Positions 47,288 through 54,531 of a stretch of DNA of 64,000 nt are shown piece by piece. Numbering within the stretch: position 1 is the stretch's first letter; every line of letters starts with the position of its first letter. The DNA lies in NCBI GenBank assembly GCA_964593705.1, contig CAZQIV010000001.1:1-64000 (forward strand), in the 5' to 3' direction. The notes beneath the pieces were generated by a model. That model worked only from the letters and a program-made list of their open reading frames with translations. It searched no databases and was not told the DNA's origin. This DNA comes from SABY01 sp964593705 (lineage in GTDB: Bacteria; Bacteroidota; Bacteroidia; Bacteroidales; 4484-276). A program made the position numbers and the translations under genes.

Positions 47288-47343
47288 GTGGATGCACGAA
47301 AAACTATGAAATCGATCCCGAAGTTTCGGGATGGTTTTTCGGC
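47288..47343. repeat. Palindromic insert, copy 3 (56 bp, shortened, frameshifting)
   Basis: It matches the last 56 bp of copy 2 (gtggatgc.cgaaaaactatg onward, including atcccgaagtttcgggat, to ggtttttcggc) at the same core site. The missing 40 bp lies between two ttcc-type sequences, consistent with a microhomology deletion. Its length shifts the RHS frame. Confidence 0.85.
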
Positions 47344-47481
47344 ATTAAACTGCGGGTGAGCTGCACTTTTGTAATTGAGTTGCATTGCAAACATATCATC
47401 CCCTAACGCTGAAACGTCGTTGATATTGGTTAGCCAACTGCGAATGTTGCAGGTGGGTATTTCAGTGATGGTGATTAACAT
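47288..47481 (-). pseudogene. Frameshifted 5' part of RHS cassette F
   Basis: It codes for the core segment CNIRSWLTNINDVSALGDDM and FAMQLNYKSAAHPQFN, then enters the palindromic insert. That insert is 56 bp, not a multiple of three, so the frame is lost and reads ETLLPCNGIPRCLG. The homologous continuation (NIASMQWNT) is in another frame. The upstream end meets the stop region of immunity gene E, showing where the cassette was cut. Confidence 0.8.
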
Positions 47482-48155
47482 GAATGAGCAACATTTAGAA
47501 TAAAATCCCCATCCTTACGCCACCTAATCCAGCCTTTTATTTCAACCGATGAAGGAGCTTCTCCGCTATAGCAATCTTTGTCATCAACTACTTTAATCCA
47601 ATCTCCATCAATTTCAACAGGTAAATATGTCCATTTGTCAAAATTATTTACAATACCTGAATTTTCATCTGGATTCTCTCTCATTGGATTTTGTTGAGTA
47701 GGAACAGGATAAGACTCCAAAATATATTTTTCTAAGTCTTTAAACTGAATACACTTGTTTATTACATTATTGCTTACAAATGTGATTTTTTCATTAAACT
47801 CAACTTTATAAAACTTATCTGTTACTTCGTAACATTTTAGTATAAACAATCCATATTCGGGTTCAAAAACCTCAGCATTAATTAAATCCTTATATAAATA
47901 TTCTTCTTCAAATAACGCATACTTAACCCCATTTAGTGATATAGTTTGATTTTGCAACTGCAGTATTGTATCTTTATTTTGGTCTAAAATAAAAACATAT
48001 CCTTGACAATTATTTATTCTTGATAAATCAATAAAAACGAAACCTATTGGCCTATTCTCTATCTTTTTATCTTGAGGAGATGATGTTAATTCTTGATGAA
48101 TACAACACATATTTAAAATGCTAAATACCAAACCGATAAACATCATATTTTTCAT
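47475..48155 (-). CDS. Predicted immunity protein E (lipoprotein, SH3-like)
   Basis: This 226-residue protein has an N-terminal lipoprotein-type signal (MKNMMFIGLVFSILNMCC; Cys17 or Cys18). The C-terminal part (LPVEIDGDWIKVVDD, then EIKGWIRWR) resembles a bacterial SH3 fold, a module that often binds peptidoglycan. It starts 17 bp after the RHS tip E gene on the same strand. The partner tip carries LAS-peptidase motifs, so an SH3-like, periplasm-anchored inhibitor is plausible; this is inference from position and motif. Confidence 0.72.
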   Translation of the reverse strand: MKNMMFIGLVFSILNMCCIHQELTSSPQDKKIENRPIGFVFIDLSRINNCQGYVFILDQNKDTILQLQNQTISLNGVKYALFEEEYLYKDLINAEVFEPEYGLFILKCYEVTDKFYKVEFNEKITFVSNNVINKCIQFKDLEKYILESYPVPTQQNPMRENPDENSGIVNNFDKWTYLPVEIDGDWIKVVDDKDCYSGEAPSSVEIKGWIRWRKDGDFILNVAHSC

Positions 48156-48172
48156 ATTTAGATTGCTTTTAT

Positions 48173-49381
48173 TTAAAAACCTTTAAATGGTCTCATTGGG
48201 ATTGGATTAGGTGCTTGAATTCTAGTCACAACATTAGGTCTATATCCTTGAATATGTTGATGGTTATAGTGATCCTTCAAATGGGTTGTTCCAGAAATTG
48301 AATAATTTGTAGAAGTTGTTACTTCTTTCCCACCAACTGATGCTGTATTTGAAATAGTTAATGTAGACGACCGAATGTCTTTCCATCCAAACTTCTTCAA
48401 CCCTGTATTCATACTACCAGATGCAGTTTGGTCAATTTTATCAAAATTAGCTTTATTGTCTTTATAGTTAATGGCATCACGAGAACCGTTCTTCCCTGCG
48501 TACCTTGTATCCATATTTTTACCGTCCTTATGTGAAACACTTGGCGAGGGTGAAGAACCATCAGACTTACTAATACTGATTACGGATATTTCTTGACCGG
48601 AGCTCGCTGATGCTCCTATAAGGCTTGCAACAGCATCTCCTGAAGCATACATTCTATCGCTATTTTCAGATTTTACACTAATATTTGCTCCACTTCCACC
48701 ACTATCATCAATATTACCAAGCTGAACTAAACCTTTATCATTCTTATTATAGGTTCCAACGACGTGTTTTGTACCATCTTCTTTAATATAAGCATAAGTA
48801 TTAGATTTATCATTTGTTTCATATTTTACGATATTGCCATTTGAGTAAATGTCATAGTTATCTACATACATACCATTAGGATCAATAAATGAAATAGGAT
48901 TATTTAAGGCATAATTATATGGCGACCATGCGTAATAGCTCTCGGCCATTAAATCCGGTGTAGTCCAATGCACTCCTGTGGGGTCGTAAAACCGCGCCCC
49001 GTAATCATACCAGCCCAGCCCAAAATCATCTTGTAACTCTTTGCCATTGTACAAATACTTGTTTGGTAAATCTTCGCCAGAACTATGGCTTAGCCCGCTC
49101 ATATTCATTCCATAAGGATAATAGCTATCCTCTTGGATGATCTTTTTGTTTTCATTAAAATTAATTCTTGTATTCCCCAGGTGGTCTTTCAAAAAGTACT
49201 GGTACTCGTAGCTGCTGCCATATACTACCACACGGCCTTCGGGGGTGAGGATGGTTTGCAACTGGCCGTCCTGGTAGATGAAGCTGCCAACATAATCGGT
49301 GTTGTTGGTGCTTTTGTAATTCCGGTGCGTGGCTTTGCGGAGCTTTTGGCCGGAGGCAGCGTATATGTATTTGATATTCAT
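48173..49381 (-). CDS. Displaced RHS cassette E with LAS-type peptidoglycan endopeptidase-like tip
   Basis: RHS homology begins at the ATG at 49381 (MNIKYIYAASGQKLRKATH). The longer open frame to 49432 only runs into immunity gene D, so it was not chosen. A short core (~165 residues) ends at NPISFIDPNG. In the numbering of the longer frame the tip has His301-x6-Asp308 (SHKDGKNMDTRY) and His391-x-His393 (HYNHQHIQG). That is the HxxxxxxD...HxH zinc signature of LAS metallopeptidases (M15, MepA/M74), which cut peptidoglycan cross-bridges. The linker before it is Ser/Gly-rich. It has no signal peptide and the shortest core of the array, so it probably works only after recombination with the full-length gene. 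Confidence 0.78.
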   Translation of the reverse strand: MNIKYIYAASGQKLRKATHRNYKSTNNTDYVGSFIYQDGQLQTILTPEGRVVVYGSSYEYQYFLKDHLGNTRINFNENKKIIQEDSYYPYGMNMSGLSHSSGEDLPNKYLYNGKELQDDFGLGWYDYGARFYDPTGVHWTTPDLMAESYYAWSPYNYALNNPISFIDPNGMYVDNYDIYSNGNIVKYETNDKSNTYAYIKEDGTKHVVGTYNKNDKGLVQLGNIDDSGGSGANISVKSENSDRMYASGDAVASLIGASASSGQEISVISISKSDGSSPSPSVSHKDGKNMDTRYAGKNGSRDAINYKDNKANFDKIDQTASGSMNTGLKKFGWKDIRSSTLTISNTASVGGKEVTTSTNYSISGTTHLKDHYNHQHIQGYRPNVVTRIQAPNPIPMRPFKGF

Positions 49382-49394
49382 ATTAATACTGTTT

Positions 49395-49832
49395 TCAATC
49401 TTTTGTCTTAATATAAAAAACAGATGGTTCATCTATGATGTGTTCATGCCAAACACCATCTTCATAGGTGTGTGAGCTTATTATGTATAAACCTTTAGGT
49501 GATAAAAAATATTTATATTCATTTTTAACATATGTTCCTCTATCAGGAACATCACTAGTGTAAATTTTTTCAATTAGTATTATAGTATCCGACTGTATTT
49601 TATACTCCCCCTCCCATGTTTCTCCTAATTCACAATTAAATTCAACATAGACACCTCCTTTTTCAAATTCCAAATAGTTAATACAGCTCTCATTGAGTTT
49701 TCTTTCCCATTTGGTATCCTCGAATTGGCTCTGAATTAGATTTTTCGAGTGGAGGCTATCGCATTTATTACTTTGTCCTTGACCACAAGAAACAATAAAA
49801 AAGAAGTATGTTAAATGTAAAATATTTCTCAT
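49395..49832 (-). CDS. Predicted immunity protein D (small lipoprotein)
   Basis: This 145-residue lipoprotein (signal MRNILHLTYFFFIVSC, Cys16) has a mature part that is a string of beta strands (INYLEFEKGGVYVEFN, WEGEYKIQSDTIILIEKI, YKYFLSPKGLYIIS) like small lipocalin-type lipoproteins. It lies 9 bp downstream of RHS tip D on the same strand, the standard immunity position. Its 3' end abuts the truncated start of cassette E. No specific family was recognised. Confidence 0.7.
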   Translation of the reverse strand: MRNILHLTYFFFIVSCGQGQSNKCDSLHSKNLIQSQFEDTKWERKLNESCINYLEFEKGGVYVEFNCELGETWEGEYKIQSDTIILIEKIYTSDVPDRGTYVKNEYKYFLSPKGLYIISSHTYEDGVWHEHIIDEPSVFYIKTKD

Positions 49833-49841
49833 TATCAGTTC

Positions 49842-51662
49842 TTAAAGGTTTATATGAAAAATAGGTGCAACATAGGTGTTATCGATGGGCATAACAAATG
49901 CCGGCATAGCAAATGGATTTGGTTTAGTCCTTAAATAGTAAAAACCATTAAAATTTCGACCTACATTTCCCATGAATGAATTGTGTATTGGCCTGGTTTC
50001 TGCACCACAACCAGATGTTTGACAACCCTTGGATATGTACCCTACACCACCATCCTTTGTTGCGTAAGTAAGTCTTTCGCTACCATAATTACCAGCATGG
50101 AAGAAAACCTCAGATAACATATCAGAGTTCGCTTTATTGGGATTACCGTTCGTGGTTGGCAAGTCATTTCCTTCATTTATAATTAAAGCCAAGTCATCGA
50201 TGCCTTTTGCAATCTTACTTGCTCTTCCTTGAAAACGTGCAGAAAAAAGGCCTTCTGCAAGTGTACCATATTTGGTAATATCACCTGGCACAGTATTGCC
50301 ATAAATCGTTGCTGATGATCCGGTTTTATCTGCCTCCAAATATAAATCAAATCGAGCACTGTTGATTTCTTCATTTCCATTTTGATCCCTGTTATGTGTT
50401 CCTACCAGTACATTTTTACCAAGATATTTTTCGCCAGATTTTGTGCTTTCCTGTGAAGTTGCATTATCATCCCAATAAATATTCCCATTCGCGGCTTCAA
50501 CCCAATCCCGGCTTCTGTCGTTGAACTCATCATCCCACATACCATTGGGATCGAACCGTGTGATGGGATTTCCCCTGACATAATTGTAAGGCGACCATGC
50601 GTAATAGCTCTCGGCCATTAAATCCGGACTAGTCCAATGCACTGCAGTGGGATCATAAAACCTCGCCCCGTAATCATACCACCCCAAACCAAAATCATCC
50701 TGTAGTTCTTTCCCATTATAAAGGTATTTGTTGGGCAAATCTGTTCCACTTTCATGGCTTAGGCCGCTCATGGTCATTCCATAGGGATAGTAGCTATCTT
50801 CCTGGATGAATTTTTTGTTTTCGTTAAAAGTAATGCGCGTATTACCCAGGTGGTCTTTCAAAAAATACTGATACTCGTAGCTGTTGCCATACACTACCAT
50901 GCGGCCTTCGGGGGTGAGGATGGTTTGCAGCTGGCCGTCCTGGTAAATAAAACTGCCGCAGTAGTCGGTATTGTTGGTGTTTTTGTAATTCCGGTGTGTG
51001 GCTTTGCGGAGCTTTTGGCCGGAGGCACTGTACAGGTAAAGAATATCGTTGAGAAACTCATCGAAGATGCTGATTTTTACCGGCAGGTTCAGGTGGTTGT
51101 ACTTAGTAAGCAGCAGGGTTTTGTTTAGGTCCTGCGTCATGTTGCCGTTGGCGTCATACTGATACTCGGTATCAACAAAGGAGCCATCGTCGGTGAAGCC
51201 GTTGTTTTGGTGCATGTAGTCGGTTAGATCGTGTACGCTTTGTAGCTGGTTGCCGCTGTAGGAGTAGGTAAGGTCATCAATGTCCCCATACGAAGTGCTT
51301 TCGCCATAACGGCCTTCGCGTGTAAGACCCATGATATTGCCGTTTTTATCATAAGTATAACTGGTGTTGTGGCTGCCGGTGCCTGTAAATTCGGCTTCGC
51401 TAATGCGGTTGGCACCGTCGTAATCGAAGTTGTACGTGTTTACACCAAATTGTACGGTTGTCCATTGCATAGAAGCAATGTTGCCATTAAACTGCGGGTT
51501 ATCTCCGGTGGTGTATCCTAAGCTAAGTGCAAACATATCATCCCGTAACGCTGAAACATCGTTGATATTGGTTAGCCAACTGCGAATGTTGTAGGCGTAA
51601 TTTATGGTTTGCAAAGCCGAAGTTGCTGTGTTGTGCAAAAGCTTGCGTTTTAAGCTGGTCAA
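49842..51662 (-). CDS. Displaced RHS cassette D with L,D-transpeptidase/DUF5675-like tip
   Basis: The frame is 606 residues. The core carries YAYNIRSWLTNINDVSAL through DDFGLGWYDYGARFYDP and reaches the junction NPITRFDPNG near residue 365. The tip (about 370-606) contains VFFHAGNYG (His522) and, 25 residues on, SKGCQTSGCG (Cys547). An HxGN...(S/T).GC arrangement is seen in YkuD L,D-transpeptidases and in DUF5675 proteins, both linked to cell-wall chemistry. The match is motif-level only. The core sequence here is clearly diverged from A, B and C (NKTLLLTKYNHLNLPVKISI). No signal peptide; the 5' end is cut about 155 bp after immunity gene C. Confidence 0.72.
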   Translation of the reverse strand: MTSLKRKLLHNTATSALQTINYAYNIRSWLTNINDVSALRDDMFALSLGYTTGDNPQFNGNIASMQWTTVQFGVNTYNFDYDGANRISEAEFTGTGSHNTSYTYDKNGNIMGLTREGRYGESTSYGDIDDLTYSYSGNQLQSVHDLTDYMHQNNGFTDDGSFVDTEYQYDANGNMTQDLNKTLLLTKYNHLNLPVKISIFDEFLNDILYLYSASGQKLRKATHRNYKNTNNTDYCGSFIYQDGQLQTILTPEGRMVVYGNSYEYQYFLKDHLGNTRITFNENKKFIQEDSYYPYGMTMSGLSHESGTDLPNKYLYNGKELQDDFGLGWYDYGARFYDPTAVHWTSPDLMAESYYAWSPYNYVRGNPITRFDPNGMWDDEFNDRSRDWVEAANGNIYWDDNATSQESTKSGEKYLGKNVLVGTHNRDQNGNEEINSARFDLYLEADKTGSSATIYGNTVPGDITKYGTLAEGLFSARFQGRASKIAKGIDDLALIINEGNDLPTTNGNPNKANSDMLSEVFFHAGNYGSERLTYATKDGGVGYISKGCQTSGCGAETRPIHNSFMGNVGRNFNGFYYLRTKPNPFAMPAFVMPIDNTYVAPIFHINL

Positions 51663-51815
51663 GTTTATTTTGAAAAGGATGATTGAAGTTAATTTTTGGT
51701 ATGGATTGCAAATCCAAGCGAGCGGGAGTTAAGCCAAACACGTGGACTTCATTTACATACTTAATATCTCAATATTTATTTTTTATAATATAATGGCAAC
51801 TTAGGTAGTTAACAG

Positions 51816-52382
51816 TTACCATAAAATTAACCAATAGAAAATGATATTTTCTTTTTCACTTATCCCAATACCTCGTGACATTCCATTTTTCCATTCTTCA
51901 GGTAAATAGTAACTTAAATATCCATCATGGTTTATCGATGACTTTTTACTCGTTTCAAGCACAAAATATTTAGTGTCGTTTGGTGCTTCCCTTTCATCAT
52001 TTATTAGGCTATAATCAGGTATTGGGATAAATGAATTGCATTCTCCAAGCCCCTCTTTATTAAATCCGTAAGTATTTCTATTCAGATATATTTTAATCAA
52101 ACAGGAATCAGGTGCACATATATGGTCTTTAAAAAAAACTATTTCATCTTCTGATAATTTTTTAAGCAATGTTAGATAAAGCATTTTTTTAGGAGTATTA
52201 CGATGACTTGAACCATAAGAAATGCAATTTTCACCAATACTATCAGGAAAATGTTTTGTTAAGCTATCAGGAAAAACCTGTTTCCATTTTTCAAAATCAT
52301 ATAATGGCACACTTGGCTTATTTCCACAGCTTAGGATAAAAAATGGAGTCAATGCGATGAACATAAATAATCCTTTTTTCAT
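51816..52382 (-). CDS. Predicted immunity protein C (lipoprotein)
   Basis: This 188-residue lipoprotein has a clear signal (MKKGLFMFIALTPFFILSC, Cys19). Its ATG shares one base with the TAA of RHS tip C (TAATG), so it is translationally coupled, strong evidence that the two belong together. The mature sequence (YDFEKWKQVFPDSLTKHFPD) is not recognised. Two Cys residues near CAPDSC may form a disulfide in the periplasm. Confidence 0.75.
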   Translation of the reverse strand: MKKGLFMFIALTPFFILSCGNKPSVPLYDFEKWKQVFPDSLTKHFPDSIGENCISYGSSHRNTPKKMLYLTLLKKLSEDEIVFFKDHICAPDSCLIKIYLNRNTYGFNKEGLGECNSFIPIPDYSLINDEREAPNDTKYFVLETSKKSSINHDGYLSYYLPEEWKNGMSRGIGISEKENIIFYWLILW

Positions 52383-54043
52383 TACTTATTTTTAATTGCA
52401 GGTTTTATGACATTATCATACACATCATATAAAAGTTTACCTATTGTAATTGCAGTCCCATGATCCTTTGGTGCATTTGTTTTCCCATCAGTACTATAAG
52501 TGGTGGTGGTCTTTGTTTCTCTTGTGATAGCGCTAAATGACCAGTTCGGAGTAATTTGTTTTCTGTCACCATAACTGACATCAACGCTGCCATTGAGCTT
52601 ACTTGCTGTTTCTTGGGGCATATATGTTACCTTATTATCAGTACTTTCTGATAAAGTTTGAGTAATTACAACTGGAGATGTCATAGCATCAGGATGTGTA
52701 GATGTCTGAGTTGTCTGTTTTGTTTCTGTTATTTCAATTTGCGTAAATCCTGCACTTTCAGCTACATACTCTGACAGACCTAAAGAAAGACGAGCATCTG
52801 AGCCCATTTTTTGGATGCCTTTTTCTATTTTCTCACCAAGAGCACCAAACATACCATCTTCGCCTAAATAAGCTATATTATCGCCTTCCGGAGCTTCACT
52901 ATCAGCTGTATTTATAAGTTGGCCATTATCTTCATCAACCCACCAATCCTCTAACATACCATCTGGGTCAATAAACCTTAAAGGATTGTTGTAAGCATAT
53001 CTATAAGGACTCCATCTTCTATTAACTTCAGCTAATGGGTCAGGACAATGCCAGCACCCTAAAGCAGCATCATAAAACCTCGCCCCATAATCATACCACC
53101 CCAGCCCAAAATCATTTTGTAACTCTTTCCCATTATACAAATACTTATTGGGCAAATCTGTTCCTGAGGATTCAGACAAACCACTCATGGCCATGCCAAA
53201 GGGGTAGTATGAATCTTCCTGGATTATCTTTTTGTTTTCGTTAAAAGTGATGCGCGTATTCCCCAGGTGGTCTTTAAGAAAATACTGGTACTCGTAGCTG
53301 CTGCCATCCACCACTACACGGCCTTCGGCGGTGAGGATGGCTTGCAAGAGGCCGTCCTGGTAAATAAAGCTGCCAATGTAATCGGTGGTGGTGGCCGGGG
53401 TGGAGTTAATGCGGGTGGCCTTTTGCAATTTTTGTCCCACGGCACTGTACAGGTAATCGATTTCCTGGGTGGCGGAGGTTGGAGTGATATCGATCTGATC
53501 CGGCAGGTTAAGGTGGTTGTAATGAATCGTATCAATTCGTTTGTTCAAATCTGAGATCATGTTGCCATATAGGTCGTACTGATACTCGGTGGTAACAAAA
53601 GAGTCATCATCGGAAAAGCCGTTGTTTTGGTGGTTCGGGTCAGTTAGGTCATATACGCTTTGCAGTTGATTACCTGAATAAGTATAAGTTAAGCTGTCGA
53701 TGGAGCCATAATTTGGGCTCGCGCCAAGCAGGCCTTCACGCGATAAAGACATAATGTTCCCATTTTTGTCATAACTGTAACTGGTGGTGTGATTTTCGGT
53801 GTAAGCGTTAGTAATTCTATTTGCGCCATCATAAAAAAACTGGTAGGTATGCGAACCGAACATTGCGGTATTCCATTGCATGGAGGCAATGTTGCCATCC
53901 CGGAAAATAAAAAATCTTTGATTTTTGTGATTTTCCGTGGATGCTCGAAAAACTATGAAATCAATCCCGAAGTTTCGGGATGGTTTTTCGGCATTATACT
54001 GTTCTTCTTCCCCAGTGGTGTATCCTAAGCTAAGCGCAAACAT
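52382..54043 (-). CDS. Displaced RHS cassette C with unrecognised tip
   Basis: The frame is 553 residues. The core runs to NPLRFIDPDG (about residue 340). The tip (about 345-553) begins MLEDWWVDEDNGQLINTAD and is rich in Thr/Ser (ETKQTTQTSTHPDAM) with no catalytic motif that I can name. The first residues (ALSLGYTTG) resemble cassette D, but after the 96-bp palindromic insert at 53897-53992 the core becomes A/F-like (NTAMFGSHTYQFF), so it is a mosaic. The insert adds 32 residues in frame. The start at 54043 is inside the core and the cassette has no signal peptide, so it is probably not expressed as such. The following lipoprotein overlaps its stop by one base. Confidence 0.75.
   Translation of the reverse strand: MFALSLGYTTGEEEQYNAEKPSRNFGIDFIVFRASTENHKNQRFFIFRDGNIASMQWNTAMFGSHTYQFFYDGANRITNAYTENHTTSYSYDKNGNIMSLSREGLLGASPNYGSIDSLTYTYSGNQLQSVYDLTDPNHQNNGFSDDDSFVTTEYQYDLYGNMISDLNKRIDTIHYNHLNLPDQIDITPTSATQEIDYLYSAVGQKLQKATRINSTPATTTDYIGSFIYQDGLLQAILTAEGRVVVDGSSYEYQYFLKDHLGNTRITFNENKKIIQEDSYYPFGMAMSGLSESSGTDLPNKYLYNGKELQNDFGLGWYDYGARFYDAALGCWHCPDPLAEVNRRWSPYRYAYNNPLRFIDPDGMLEDWWVDEDNGQLINTADSEAPEGDNIAYLGEDGMFGALGEKIEKGIQKMGSDARLSLGLSEYVAESAGFTQIEITETKQTTQTSTHPDAMTSPVVITQTLSESTDNKVTYMPQETASKLNGSVDVSYGDRKQITPNWSFSAITRETKTTTTYSTDGKTNAPKDHGTAITIGKLLYDVYDNVIKPAIKNK
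53897..53992. repeat. In-frame palindromic insert, copy 2 (96 bp)
   Basis: It is inserted between the codons for QYN and GNIASMQ of the RHS core; cassettes A and D lack it there. It starts atcccggaaaataaaaaatc and ends ggtttttcggc. Its left part matches copy 1, its right part carries the small palindrome atcccgaa-g-tttcgggat. Translated on the minus strand it reads AEKPSRNFGIDFIVFRAS and onward, 32 residues with no stop. Confidence 0.85.
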
Positions 54044-54102
54044 ATCATCCCCTAACGCTGAAACATCGTTGATATTGGTTAGCCAGCGGCATTAGCTAAT
54101 GT

Positions 54103-54459
54103 TTAATGATTTTTTATCTTCAGAAACTTGTCGCTATCAGTTAATAGTCTACTGATATTAGGATTAGTCCAGGCATAAACTACTTCACAGCTATCACCAA
54201 TATTTACAATCTGCTTGTGTGCCATGTATTGTTGGTTCCCAATATAAACCTTTCCATCCGCCCAAAACTTGTACCTCACATAATCAATGGCTTTTGCCCC
54301 AACATACGTATCCACTATTACTGCAATACTATATTCCGGGTTTTTTTCCAATTCATTTGATCTTATGCTTGAATATATTAAACCAAAGATAATAAAGCCA
54401 AAAACTATTATTAAAAGAACAACCATTGTAATAATGGTTCTCTTATTTTTTTGTTCCAT
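54103..54459 (-). CDS. Predicted immunity protein B (single-pass membrane protein)
   Basis: This 118-residue protein has a basic N-terminus (MEQKNKRT) and one long hydrophobic segment (about 9-31), then a small soluble domain (about 40-118) with VDTYVGAKAIDYVRYKFWADG and GDSCEVVYAW. That resembles DUF3592-like beta folds exposed on the periplasmic side. It lies 72 bp downstream of RHS tip B on the same strand. A membrane-anchored immunity protein fits the hydrophobic, possibly membrane-directed tip B; this pairing is inferred from position. Confidence 0.65.
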   Translation of the reverse strand: MEQKNKRTIITMVVLLIIVFGFIIFGLIYSSIRSNELEKNPEYSIAVIVDTYVGAKAIDYVRYKFWADGKVYIGNQQYMAHKQIVNIGDSCEVVYAWTNPNISRLLTDSDKFLKIKNH

Positions 54460-54531
54460 ATAGCATTTTCATTAGTTTTGAAATATAATTATGATTATTT
54501 AAATTCTACAGTCAAACCATAAACCTATTTG

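Noticed and set aside
51538..51741. 67-codon frame MFGLTPARLDLQSIPK... at the 5' end of RHS cassette D
   Set aside because: It overlaps the RHS core in another frame and looks like translation of a dispersed intergenic repeat, not a gene.
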